Part shown: positions 37,836 to 49,341 of the stretch, piece after piece
Layout: each line of letters opens with the position of its first letter
Position numbering within the stretch: position 1 is the first letter of the stretch
From: Druceiella hillmani
Lineage: Eukaryota > Arthropoda > Insecta > Lepidoptera > Hepialidae
Assembly: GCA_039881145.1 (NCBI GenBank)
Contig: JAYKKI010000027.1
Coordinates: 18,673,001-18,737,000, forward strand
Direction of reading: 5' to 3'
Length of the DNA: 64,000 nucleotides
Notes under the pieces: generated by a model
Told to the model about the DNA's origin: nothing
The model's database searches: none
Seen by the model: the letters and a program-made list of their open reading frames with translations, nothing else
Position numbers and translations under genes: made by a program

Positions 37836-38457
37836 TGGAAATTATTAAAATTGTATTGTGTATTTTCTCTCGTACTCGAAGTTATGAATTTCATTACCGA
37901 TTTTTACTGTTTTCGAAGTACATATTTCAATTCTAGTTATATTATGTAGTATAAACATATATGTATTCAAATATTATGGAAAATAACATTTGATATGGTA
38001 CATAGGAGAAACGCTTGTCGTAAAAGGTAAAATAATTTTCTGATAAACGTTAACTGTATGCAAGCGGAATTCACGTTTAGTGCCTTCAAAGTTAAAACTA
38101 AGTTACATAATTTCGTGCAATAAGTATAAAAATACAATTGACTACCTTTCAAACCTACTTAACCAAAAGACTCAAAGGATGATCAACCCTAAAGGAATTA
38201 AAGGCCTTACTATATTACATACACTGCTAAACCCTTACAAATAGAACACAATAGGAAATTATTTCAGAAGTTCATTATATACGTAACTGCTACGAAGCAT
38301 GACATAGCATTCGCTAGAGATTAAATAAATATAGATCAGACTTAAATATTTTTCTGAAGTATGATTGACATATAAAATGTAAAATTAAATTGAATTTGGT
38401 TAACTGCATGCACATGATACCCTAACGTTCCTTATGAATAAACAATTCATGAAGCAC

Positions 38458-38842
38458 TAAATCACTTATATGCTCTTCAGTGTATGATTTTCGAATTTAT
38501 AACTTTATGCAATTCGCTATAATGTTGAAATTCACACACCCGTCAAATGATAATCGTCTTCTGACAAAGTCGCAACAATTTATATAGAATTGAATCACTG
38601 ATATACTCTTCAGTGTATGATTTTCGAATTTATAACTTTATGCAATTCGCTATAATATCAAAATTCACACACCCGTCAAATGATAATAATCATCTTCTGA
38701 TAAAGTCGTAACAACGTATAAAGAGCTGAATCACTAATATGCTCGTCAGGGTATAATATTCAAATTTTAGTTTTTATGCAATTCGCTATAATATCAAAAT
38801 TCACACACCCGTCAAATGATAATAATCATTTTCTGATATAGA
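38458..38842 (+). repeat. Tandem repeat, three units of about 134 bp
   Basis: Units start at 38460, 38593 and 38729 with AATCACTNATATNCTC. Each ends in AATTCACACACCCGTCAAAT and a TGATAAT...TTCTGA tract. Small satellite-like array; no coding frame. Confidence 0.92.
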
Positions 38843-39510
38843 CTTGTATACAATTTTTCATATTTTTTCCGTGAAACTATCCAAATCGCTTTTTAGCATG
38901 GTTGTCGAAGCAGATAACGCTTTCAACTCTTATAAGCTTTCTTCAGACTGCAAAACTGATTAAATGGGATTCACAGCATCCAACTTATAATGGTGTAAAT
39001 ATGTTAAAATAAATAAAAGCTTTACTACGTGCGGACAGTATAAAATTTTTAGGATTTTTCGTAGCAATGCACATAATATAACTAGAATATGTTTTCTTCG
39101 TTCTTTTTATACCTAAAGTAACTTTGCTTAGTTTACTCTTTGTACGTGGTATTACTTCTGAATCTACGCATGTTATATTATCTACCTTAGAATGCACAAC
39201 AAAATCCTTAGCTTTCGTATTTTCTTAACTCATGAAAACTGCTTTGCTGTCTCTTACTATTTTTCCTTTATTTTACTTATAAGCTTTAGTGTAACACTTG
39301 GGAAAAACTTTTAAAGTGTTTGTAAAATGTTGATTTTTGTCCATTAAGAATTGTATAACGTGAGGATTAGTTATACATCTGGCAATCGTCGTGTTTATTC
39401 TTTTTGAAAAACTGCCACAGGTAATATTCTTCATATTCATGAGATTCACTGTATTAGTTTATATGAAAAAGATAATGAACACTTTATAGCACTTAAGACT
39501 TTTATTGCAA
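38843..39510. other. AT-rich sequence, nothing recognised
   Basis: A 70-codon minus frame (38985-39197) has no recognised motif. Nothing else is supported. Confidence 0.4.
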
Positions 39511-39514
39511 TAAT

Positions 39515-39612
39515 CACGACTATCTATTTAGTTATATGCACTGTAATTGTATAATCACGACTATCTATTTAGTTATATGCACTGTAGTTATATGCACTGT
39601 AATTGTATTAAA
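39515..39612 (+). repeat. Short tandem duplication
   Basis: AATCACGACTATCTATTTAG with TTATATGCACTGTAATTGTA is repeated directly, and the last TTATATGCACTGTA part is present a third time. Confidence 0.92.
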
Positions 39613-39794
39613 ATTAAGCCTTCAACATAAATATTAAAACTGCACTGTCACATGTACAAACTTTTGCTCTTTTAGCTTACCCTCGTTCAAATCAAAACAT
39701 GTATTCGAAACAGTACTCGATCGCCGCGGCGTGAATTTTCTTGTGACGAGATATGTATTCATTTGTTTCAAATTTATTTAATTGTGAGCACAGT

Positions 39795-39873
39795 GGCGCA
39801 ACACTTTTATCTTTATATATGTTTTATGTCTCAGTGAGTTTAAACATAGATTTAAATAAGGAAGTGTTGCGCC
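39795..39873. ncRNA. 79-nt hairpin, pre-miRNA-like or MITE
   Basis: GGCGCAACACTT (39795-39806) pairs exactly with AAGTGTTGCGCC (39862-39873). A second stem ATGTTT (39819-39824) pairs with AAACAT (39842-39847), leaving a loop of about 17 bases, and the middle pairs partly with an asymmetric bulge. Total size and bulged architecture resemble an animal pre-miRNA. A small non-autonomous inverted-repeat element would look similar, and I recognise no known miRNA seed. Confidence 0.3.
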
Positions 39874-40010
39874 CTTACCCTCATATAAAAATTGTAATTT
39901 AAATCTTCAAAAATGGGTGAATTTTGGAAATTTAAATGCCAAAATTGCAAAACTTGGACTTTTAAAGAACAGTTAAGTATTAAAATAAAATGATAAATGT
40001 TGATGAAAAC

Positions 40011-40013
<3 letters not shown>

Positions 40014-40068
<55 letters not shown>
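40014..40068. repeat. (TA)n microsatellite
   Basis: Pure TA tract. The minus frame over it is an Ile/Tyr repeat and not a gene. Confidence 0.97.
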
Positions 40069-40070
<2 letters not shown>

Positions 40071-42474
40071 TTGAGATATTTAAATACAAAAATTTCATAA
40101 ATGCGATCAACCTGAAATTTTTGTTATTTTGAGGGCCGAAAAATCCCATATATCCCATTATGATCCCTTGTCATTTGTTTAGATCTGTACTCTCTTTAAT
40201 AGAAAATTTTAGACGTACAATATGAAATCAGACTATTATAGAATATAAAGATATGAAACTGTTATGATCTTTACGCTCACTTTAACGGGGATTCAGAATT
40301 TAAACAAAATTAATTCACATATCTTCATTAACTTACACTTACATGTAAACACTTCATCCTCGTCAATTTGTCAATTGTGCACTTTTACACGACACGACAT
40401 TGCAGATTTCGAATCTTTCTGATAACCCAGGATACTATTTTTTTATATAAATTCCCCGAATTTTACATACATATATCAAAATAGGGACTGCGATACCAAG
40501 GACATCTCATCTAATCTCGCTACTATTACAACTTAATTTTTATCATCATTGGTAAATCGTGGTAATCCAATGGTATAAAACGTGTATCAAAATTATATCA
40601 GCCCTCTAATACACTTCTTTATTTCAAAAGTTATTTTGCTTGAAGCTATCTGTATTATTTTGTTGTTTACTATTCGTTATTATTATAATACTGCTCAAAA
40701 TACATACGTTTTTAGCTTTTTTGGAGCTATCGATGACTCTTCCAAGCGTACTAGATAGTGTGCCTATTTGCAATATACGAGATAAAATTTTTATTGAATT
40801 TGCAAAATTTTGGTAAATGAAAATAGTTGAATTTAATGTAACTTTTAATTCTACGTTTTATATTTTAATTTAACCTTTATTGTACTTTTTATAAGAACAA
40901 ATATTTACGAAAGAGAAACGCTGTGTATGCCAAGCATATGTTTAAGTTTGTAGTATAGTTTTTGGCATCTTTATTTTTCTGAATAAAGAATAAAAAGTAT
41001 TTAAAAAATAGAACTTACATAATTTTTAAAAATATATATCACTTTTCTTTTTTTATAAGACAAATTTTTCCCATTTTTTTTTATTTTCGAGTATTACAAT
41101 TCTAAAATTAATAAATCGATCCATACACGAACTTAGTCTAAATTTATATCTAAGTTGCTTTTATTTCCGTTTTTTCTCATTCGTTACCAAATATTCACTC
41201 ATAGCTGAAAAAAACAAGTGCTGCATATACAGAAAAATATAATGCTCACACGGATGTGGACTTATAAGCGACCGCATACGCACAGTCATATTATCCCGAA
41301 AATCGATATCTCTCCAGTAGGCAAAATCCAACTTAAAATTAAGTTGAATACATTTTAATAAAAAATTGCATTTACTGATTAATACAAACAGTTTTACATT
41401 TTTCTCCCAGTTTCCAAAAGTAAGGAAAATTTTAGACATTTTTCCTAATAAATCGAAAATTAATTTTGACAAAGGGGGCACTAATTCAATTAAATATTCA
41501 CTTAGAAAAATAATATAGTACATTCGTAAACAAAAATGCAATCTTCATTATGAGCAAATTTTCTCAGTCCATTGAAATATATGTTATATAAGAAATTTTT
41601 CTATTAGGAAGAAATAAGAAATGTAATCAATACATTTCTTATTTAGGATTAAGTTTTCTACTTAGCAGTCTATTTGCGCGCAATTCCTCTGTATTTATTT
41701 CTGAAATTCCATCTATTCACAAAATCCGATAGCGAACGAATAAAAATGTTTTATTGATAACATACAGTACTCCAAGTTTCCACTTAACTTTATATTCACG
41801 CACAATTCCATTGAAATTATTTCTGAAATTCTCTCTATTCATAAATGCCGCAGCGAATGAATAAAAATGTTTTGGCGGCTTAATAGATTTTGCTTTTAAA
41901 AAGTAGGTACTTGTAAACAAATTCTATATTATTACTTACAACTTTCTAGAAGAGTAAATGGGTTTACGAGTAGAGTCAAAAAATTAGTGGAATGGGATGG
42001 AAGGAAGTATAAAGAATATTATGCTATTGTTCTTCTTCAATAGATTATTCCTTAACCCTAATTCACAAAAAAAATGTTTTCTCTTTATCTTGAAAATAAG
42101 TTAAAATTTCAAACTTGACCTCTTCATCATCAATATTTTTTTTCTATGAAGCTCCTTTTTCATTTTTAAGAACAAATGATCATCGCAAGAGGCTAAGTCT
42201 GATCTAGAAGATCGTTGTTATAAACACGATAAAGGGAAGTTTTGAAAATTAACTATAACGAAACGTGGATGAAGAAAACAACAATAAGTGCAAAGATGTA
42301 TGCTATAATGCGTCTTTGTCGCACCCATTCTCTTGCATAATAGATTGCTTATTCTGAAAACGATAACGCTTGAAATTCTATTGTCACGTTTACGGTACTT
42401 CCTTTAAAACGTTTAGAAACCGTTAATGATCAGTTTTAGTTTTATATAATATATGTAGTTTTAAAACTACTTCA

Positions 42475-42477
<3 letters not shown>
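40069..42477. other. AT-rich sequence with an unrecognised minus frame
   Basis: Contains a 126-codon minus frame (41161-41541) of ordinary composition, with Trp-Arg-Asp and Cys-Glu-His segments but no motif I can assign. It may be chance or a very old element. A perfect 14-bp hairpin, AAATAAGAAATGTA / TACATTTCTTATTT, lies at 41612-41644. Two similar AAATTC(C/T) ... TCTATTCAYAAA blocks near 41703 and 41825 look like a small duplication. Confidence 0.35.
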
Positions 42478-42554
<77 letters not shown>

Positions 42555-42577
42555 GTATATATACAATAAATGTAAAC

Positions 42578-42619
<42 letters not shown>

Positions 42620-42620
42620 G
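42478..42620. repeat. Long interrupted (TA)n microsatellite
   Basis: Two TA tracts separated by ATACAATAAATGTAAACGTG. Confidence 0.97.
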
Positions 42621-43195
42621 TATTGCGACCTTGTTATCATCAAGTATTTTATAAATGGCTTAGTGTAAAAAAGTAAATAATAGTTAAAATCACATTTTCA
42701 GTATTTCCTTTGAAACCTTTGAACGTCCACAATGTTCAATTCTAGTTTTATATTTAACACATGTGACTTTAACGCTGGTTTTAATATGAATAACGATAAA
42801 TAAGCTTCAAGGAACTTTCTAGACTTTATATTTTACCAATACTTAAGCTTCAGCGCAAGTTTATCGAATTATCTATTAATACTCGCTTTAAATTTGTTTT
42901 TATGTTAAATATGTACGAAGTTGCTAAGAGTGTATCAAAACATGAATGGTATCAAATATGATTAAAGATTTATGCATTTTACATGTTACTTTGTCCGTCT
43001 GAAAGTCTATAACAACCATTTTCTTCAGAAAACTTTCGACATAGAAACTTTATATTAACATGGTGTTGAAGCATATTAATCTTAATATATCTTAATAGTT
43101 AACCCTCAATAAAATTTTAATATCAGTTTAATGTAGAAAATTAGATACTCGATTATTCAGTAAATCTTTGAAGATGTACTATCTAAAATTACGAA
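42621..43195. other. AT-rich sequence, nothing recognised
   Basis: No frame or repeat called. Confidence 0.4.
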
Positions 43196-43199
43196 AAAA

Positions 43200-43445
43200 A
43201 AAAGTTGAGACCTGTTGCAACTAACCTTTACAAACGTTTTTCTATGCTAATTAAGAATTAAAAAAATGTTTACCGTTCAAGATATATGCAAGTTAATGTT
43301 TTATTTCTCTGCTAAATTTCACGTTTCTGCACCGATTGGTTTCTGAGAAAAATGGATTTGACAGACTACATACAAATAAACCGATATGAACATGAGTGGT
43401 CTCATGAGAGTCACCCCGTTCCCCTTTGAGATTATAATTGAAATT
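43200..43445 (+). repeat. Family G repeat, 3' part, degenerate
   Basis: Contains ACGTTTCTGCACCGATTGG, TTTCTGAGAAAAATGGATTT, GACAGACTACATAC and a CCGTTCCCCTTTGAG tail, in the order of the better copies at 45050-45545 and 50065-50850. Confidence 0.55.
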
Positions 43446-43701
43446 TAATCCTAGAAATTAAATGTGTACTTTATTTATAGATATTCAGAGTAACTTATAA
43501 TAACCTGTAAAATAAAGACCAGTAATTATTTGCGGTTGTCGTTTAGATTATATTCAGACCTGAGATTTTTATTATTAGCAATGTTAAATTTAGACCATTT
43601 ATAATACAAACTAAAGGTATTTCCCATTATGATATATTTTTTTTACTACTTTTTTCTGACGATTAATTCCAATGTCTTTCAAATTACCAAACAACCATAT
43701 T

Positions 43702-43756
<55 letters not shown>

Positions 43757-44193
43757 TATTAGTTGATCTAAATGCTAGTTGTCATATCTAACCATATTCA
43801 TAAGTCAGCATCAAAATGATAATATTTATTACAAAATCTAACTGAAATTAAAGTCATCAATTCGTCATCTGCGGTTCCATAACAATATCGAACATGTGGT
43901 ACATTACGAGCTCGGTAACCTTTATAAATTAGTCAACGTGACATATATGGAAAGGAAACGCGTTCAAAGTAGATCAATAATCTAACGGAGCGAGCAAATT
44001 TAGGAAATAAAATAGTATTATCTCCAAATCCCCTTAGAAAAAAGTTAAAATTATGAAGTCAGTATCAGATTAAAAGAATTTTTAATGAACTGTACTTAAC
44101 TAAGAATTAGTAAAAAACGGATGCATAACCTATTAAGTAAGGGTAGAAATCGGAAAAAATAGTTGTGCAAACAGATTTACATATAAATTTTTA
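43446..44193. other. AT-rich sequence with (TA)n at 43701-43760
   Basis: Holds an interrupted TA microsatellite (43701-43760). The rest shows no supported feature. Confidence 0.6.
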
Positions 44194-44525
44194 TTGAATA
44201 TATTTGGCGTTAATTTTGTAGAAATTCATTATTCACAATTAAATGAAACTACGTGATGTAGTATTATTTCTACTTTCTTTAAGTTCTTTACCACGACCTA
44301 GGTTTCGTTGTATTACAACATCTTCAGGTGGACTATTAGCAAAGATTGTATTTCTATCATTAGATCTATTAGCAAAGACTTTGCTAGTAGACTTTGCTAG
44401 TAGACTTTGCTAGTAGTTTCGTTGTATTACCCACCTGAAGATGTTGTAATACAACGAAACCTAGGTCATGGTAAAGAACTTAAAGAAAGTAGAAATAATA
44501 CTACATCACGTAGTTTCACTTAATT
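44194..44525. mobile_element. M1 fold-back element, expanded copy
   Basis: Arms at 44237-44331 and 44431-44525 (95 bases each) pair with only a few mismatches. The 43-base tail (TTTGGCGTTAATTTTGTAG) is on the left here, so this copy lies opposite to the 9-kb copy. The spacer contains three tandem units of GACTTTGCTAGTA (44377-44416) and a further TTTCGTTGTATTAC arm fragment. A plus frame (44468-44788) starts inside the right arm and is not considered a gene. Confidence 0.9.
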
Positions 44526-44882
44526 CTGAATATAGACTTATAGGAGAACACAGTTTCATACAAATTTCTAATAATATCTTCATGAAATATAGTATTAATT
44601 TTATCATGCAAACATATTTTCTAGTATATTTTCGAGGAGTAAAACATCAACACAGCTGGAATAAGAGCAGACCATATATTTTTAATAATGTTTTCAGCCA
44701 TATTTTTCAAACTATCAGACACACAATTCTGAAAAAATATTATCACCCTTGTAACACGCCGTTTCATTTGACAATATGGAATAAATAAATTACCCGATTA
44801 AAAAACTAAAAAACACTCTTTTACTCGATTTACTCAATAAGGACTTTAGTGTAAGCCATTTTTATTATTGACTATAATATTT

Positions 44883-45010
44883 GAGTGTAAAAGTGTGGGG
44901 CGCTTTGTCTTGAAATATAACTGAATTGTTAAGCATTTTCATGCACTTAATATTAATTTGAGAAGCAAAATGATTTAATTTTGAGAAAAGCGCCCCACGA
45001 TGCTACACTC
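44883..45010. mobile_element. Small inverted-repeat element M3 (GGGGCGCTTT)
   Basis: Ends GAGTGTAAAAGTGTGGGGCG and, reverse-complemented, GAGTGTAGCATCGTGGGGCG are imperfect terminal inverted repeats of about 33 bases around an AT-rich core. No coding sequence. MITE-like; no clear target duplication seen. Confidence 0.7.
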
Positions 45011-45049
45011 CACGACTAACGATTCCATTATTTTTAATAAAGTCGTTTT

Positions 45050-45545
45050 TTTATATTGTTATCGGTTTTTGATATGTGTGCGAAATTTGTACATAATTTG
45101 GACATCTGACAGTGGGTGAAAACTAATTTAAAATTCCATAATCTTTTTATTTTTTTTTAGTTTCAGGACTAAACATTTTTTTTATTTTTTGAAATTATTG
45201 TGTTGTCAGATCTACCCCAAGTGCCAAGTTTCATGGAAATACAACAATTAAAAATGCGTAAAATTTACTTTCGCACAAAATTAGTTTCTTGCAAATCGAT
45301 CTAATAAACACGTGTTAAAAAAAGGTTTGAAAATAAAATTTCAACATAACTTTTCCATATCAATATTTTTGACGGGTCAGGTATCTCCTGAGAAAGACGA
45401 GGGTCAATATACTTTACGACTGATATAAATTTAATGTTGCTACTACGAACCTTTCAGAGAAAATGACTTTGACAGAGAGACGGGCGTACACATGACTGAT
45501 ATTATAGCCTGCCTTTTCCCCTTGAGGTACGAAACCCTAAAAACT
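45050..45545 (+). repeat. Family G repeat
   Basis: Contains the body block CCAAGTGCCAAGTTTCATGG, then GAGAAAATGACTTTGACAG, GAGACGGGCGTACA and the tail CCCTTGAGGTACGAAACCCT. The 5' head is missing. Confidence 0.65.
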
Positions 45546-46260
45546 ACGTTTTAAATTATATTAAAAGAAAAAAAAACAAAGTCAAGAATTATATTTTTGT
45601 TACTTTAAGGCCACTTGTTAAATATATTGGTATCCATGAATAAATATTATAATAATGTTGTTCTCTTATTACCATAAAAAGTATGTTCGCAATTTAAATA
45701 TAAGTTTGGAAAAGATATTAAATTAATTATAGTTAAAGTTCGTCCATGTATCGCAGCTACATAAATTTTTAAACATACAGTAATGAAGACGTATACCAAA
45801 AACATACTGCAAGGTATAAGTTGCAGTCCGATTTTTTTCATACGGGCTCCTAGGAAAAATAAAAATCGATTTCAAAACCGTGCCCTTGGAAGTTTCCATC
45901 AAATCCAAAATTTTGAAAAGAATAAAACTGTGTACTTTCTTTTATTATAAAAATCAGGAGAATATACAATGTTTAAGGTATAAAATATTAAAATAAATCT
46001 TAAGAAGTAAGTAATAATATTTTTCCAGAATTTTAGATTTAAATAACATAAATTATTTTTCCATTTTTTTCAAAGCATTAATAAAGAATTCACTAAAAGA
46101 GATTAAAATTCACATTTCTATGGTTACATATACTACAAAAACTCACCTTTGTATAAAAATATACGATTTCTCAACTTATTAGAAAATATAATTAAAAATT
46201 TAAAAAAGAACATCTAAAGACCTTCGTATCGTAACGAAGAAGTGGTGAAATGTCAACAGA
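45546..46260. other. AT-rich sequence, nothing recognised
   Basis: Two overlapping minus frames (45647-45841, 45723-45908) have no recognised motif. A segment ACCATAAAAAGTATGTTCGC at 45671 is echoed near 46848 (AATAAAAAGTATGTTTAC with ATTACAAGTTTGGAA), suggesting an old local duplication of about 1.2 kb offset. Confidence 0.4.
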
Positions 46261-46261
46261 G

Positions 46262-46690
46262 AAATGAAATTACCGGTCGCCTCTATCGCGCCCCAGTCAC
46301 ATTGCGAAAATATATCCATACATATATAAATAAGTAAAATTTTATTTACTCAAACCCTCGACATTAACTTGGCCGCTAAATCATCGGCATTTGCCCAACG
46401 CCGCCCCAACCAACCCGTTACCGCTCGTCGCCCGCCCTAAATCAATTTGCAAAACGCATTCCCGACGGAAGGTCGACGCTAAATAAATAAATTTGTCCGC
46501 GACATTTATACGGCGGCCGGCTGTTTACAGCTGCGCCAGGCTCCTTCCATCCGTCCAATTACATTTCCTCCCCATCCGATGCGGGTGTTCACAGGTCAAT
46601 AAACTAATTATGCTCGCGCACCAGTTGGACCTCTGACCTTTGCTTTAGCCCCATCTCTTTTCCTAACCGGTTAGCTTGGATTACATAAGA
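46262..46690. promoter_or_regulatory. GC-rich island, candidate conserved non-coding element
   Basis: The most GC-rich block of the window, set in very AT-rich DNA. It has no long frame on either strand. It contains GACATTTATACGGCGGCCGG, a forkhead-like TGTTTAC (46522-46528) overlapping an E-box CAGCTG (46528-46533), and several C-rich runs such as CCCAACGCCGCCCCAACC. Clustered factor-like sites in a composition outlier suggest an enhancer, but this is inference from composition and motifs alone. Confidence 0.35.
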
Positions 46691-47785
46691 CATCTCTATG
46701 GTTTCAGGGTACAGACTGTACTTAAAAGAGAATTTGATATCATGATGGAATATTTGTAGATATTTGCTTAAACGGAAGACACTCAGATTTACTAAAATAA
46801 TTAAATAAATTTTCACAATTTAATGTATGAGCTAAAATACCCGATACAATAAAAAGTATGTTTACAATTTAATTACAAGTTTGGAATAAAATGTAATTTT
46901 TGATGTAAATAAGTGTGGTAAAACTTCGTCTATATATTCCTGCTAGATAAATTTTGAACCATTCAGTAATAGAGTTGTGTACATAAAATTTTCCATGAGA
47001 AATAAGCTACAATAATATTTGTTTTTGTAATTCACGGTCTCAGGAAAAAGTGAAAATCGTCTTAACGTTCCTTTTTTTCTGTTCCATCTCCCGCTGAATC
47101 TAAAATTTTGTAACGAATAATATATACGAAAGAAGATTCAATTAAATATATATCATAGATTTCATAACGTTCTGAGATTTAACACATTCGTTTGTTTTAA
47201 ATAGTGTATTTTTGGGATAAACTTATATTTCTCGTAGTTAACTATATGGCGATAATAAAAACCTAAAGATTCAGAACATCGATAGGTTGCGAAACAATTG
47301 ACATTAAGTGCGGGCACTATATAGTACAAGACGGAAATATTAAAATTACAAATTAAAGACAATCAATTCGTATTTATTTGGCTATTTTTAAATCTCTTCT
47401 TTCAGTATGAGAAAAAGCCCAATGAATATTTTTACATCTATATGAATAAATAATTATGAATTTTATTTCTGTCATAGACAATATTCTACCAAAACGGTTC
47501 ATTAATTCTGAAATGCTATTTTGCGCCAGAAAGAAACATTAGGTATTTCCATTTATTTTTGTTTTACAAAAAAATCGAGCTTTCCAAAATACTTTTTAAT
47601 TTTTTTTTGTAATTTATATTTTCCTGTTTAGCTTTAACAAGAATAAAAATAGTTTCTTATTATTGTACCAAATAAAGTTGCATAAAGACGGAGATGCAAA
47701 TACGTCAAAAAGACTTTTTGGTTTTAGTGATTTTAATGGAAACGAAAAATAGGCATTTTAAAAAAATACCAAGTTTAAATTATCG
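46691..47785. other. AT-rich sequence, nothing recognised
   Basis: Includes the echo of 45671-45960 near 46845-47130 (same order: AAAAGTATGTT, a snapped AAATTTT, a GAAAAAGTGAAAATCG-like block and CCATC...AATCTAAAATTTTG). No gene supported. Confidence 0.45.
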
Positions 47786-47947
47786 TTACCATCACACTAA
47801 CTTTCGCGGTAATGAACAGTTATATAACAATGAATTTCGCAGCAACGACACATTTTAAGAGGAAGGCAAGTAGCCTAATATGCCGCAGCTGGGAAATTCA
47901 TTGTTATATAACTATTCGTTATCGCGAAAGTTACAGTGTATTGGTAA
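47786..47947. mobile_element. Inverted-repeat element M2 (ACTTTCGCGGTAATGAACAG)
   Basis: Arms of about 55 bases (47786-47840 and 47890-47947) run from TTACCA-type ends inward through AACTTTCGCG, AGTTATATAAC and AATGAATTTC. They pair with a handful of mismatches, and the spacer is about 50 bases. No coding sequence. MITE of unknown superfamily. Confidence 0.85.
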
Positions 47948-48589
47948 TACTATTTTTATGAAATATATACACCATTAATCTACGAGTCAAAAATCTCACC
48001 AGCAATAAAAATAATATCTCTTTTATATGAAAAAAAACATTTAGAATAAATCAAAGTGATGTGATAACGGTAAAACTTAGTAATAAACTTAAACTTAATA
48101 ATAAACTTAACACTTAAAACTTAGTAATAAACTTAACTTAAACTTAGTAAGTAGATGTGATTTAAAAACTAAATAAGATAATTCTTTAGTTAATTCACCA
48201 ATTAGATAGAATATAACGAGCACAAAATCTTCTTTCAAATTCGTCTTTTATAACTTGGGCTCACAGTTGATCAAGTTTCATTTTCAGATTCCTATTGATA
48301 TGAAATTTCCTATTTTTATGAAAATTTCAACTTTCAAATGGACCTACTTTTCAAAAACATGAAATTTAATCGATTAGTTGAGTTTAAGCATTTTTATTTT
48401 TATAATGCGTATCGCTAATAATTAATTGTAGTATTTACTGATCGCGCATCGTGTATAAACCCAAATTTGGAGCTAACTTTTATTGAATACTTTTCTAGCT
48501 AGAATTTTTCTTGCCATTTTAAATACCTTGTAATTAAATGCGAGATAACAGTAATGAAAAGAAAAATATATTTACTCACCAAATATTTA
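47948..48589. other. AT-rich sequence with a short tandem repeat
   Basis: A repeat of AACTTAGTAATAAACTTAA units occupies 48065-48150. Otherwise nothing is recognised. Confidence 0.6.
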
Positions 48590-48880
48590 CAGCACGGCCT
48601 GTAAATGGTTTTCTTTCCGGTCAATAAAACACATACGACTAAGAGATTAATGCCCACTTATGCGATCCCCGTACGCATCCGGTTCCCATTTCTGTTAGGG
48701 ACCTAATACAACCTGCGGATATGCGGGCGCGAGGGAAAACTAATCAATCAGTAGGGGGAAAACCGAAAAGTTTGTTACGGAAAGTAACAAAGCGTGCCTC
48801 TTTCGTATATATTCCAACTTCTGTTGATTAATTTTTATCAAATTTGACCGTCGACAACTGTCAAAAAGTATCAATTAATG
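48590..48880. promoter_or_regulatory. GC-richer island with homeodomain-type sites, candidate enhancer
   Basis: Contains CAATAAAAC (48622-48630, caudal/posterior-Hox type), GAGATTAATG near 48643, and AATCAATCA (48742-48750), the reverse of TGATTGATT, which fits the Exd/Pbx-Hox composite consensus. Blocks such as ATGCGATCCCCGTACGCATC and GATATGCGGGCGCGAGGG contrast with the AT-rich surroundings. No frame and no repeat partner in the window. Regulatory role is inferred. Confidence 0.35.
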
Positions 48881-49340
48881 GCATCTTCGAAGGACAATGG
48901 TAGCAATCTTTTTTTCCAGTTTATAAACCCATTTAGAGCTGTTTTCATCCGATGTGAGGATGAAAATTATGTTAATGTGTCATTTTATTTTAATGATATC
49001 AAAGCATTGGTATTTTAAAACTACGAATTATCAGAAGAGAGTCTGTTGTATACATGAAAGATACATTTCATTAATTTATCACTAATTTGTAAAAATATAC
49101 GTAGACTTTAATACCACTTATCTGAATCATATAATTTTAAGGGACAAGTACTTATTAGATTTATAATTCAGTTACTTATATTGATTTCAATTATATCAAC
49201 CTATTTTTTTTATTTTAGATTATTTAATGTAACCCTTTTCATTCAAAAGAAAATCCAAAAATAGCTAAAAGAATCGAAGTAAATATATGTATACTACTTA
49301 ACTGACCATATAAAATGTTTGCTGGTAAAAGACCATATAG
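48881..49340. other. AT-rich sequence, nothing recognised
   Basis: No supported feature. Confidence 0.4.
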
Positions 49341-49341
49341 A

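Noticed and set aside
38458..38842. Possible CRISPR-like array
   Set aside because: Units are long direct repeats without unique spacers, in eukaryotic DNA with no cas-like genes.
41161..41541. 126-codon minus-strand open frame
   Set aside because: Ordinary composition but no family or splice context I can support; kept only as a note in the region entry.
44468..44788. 106-codon plus-strand open frame
   Set aside because: Begins inside the arm of the M1 fold-back element and continues into plain AT-rich sequence without any motif.
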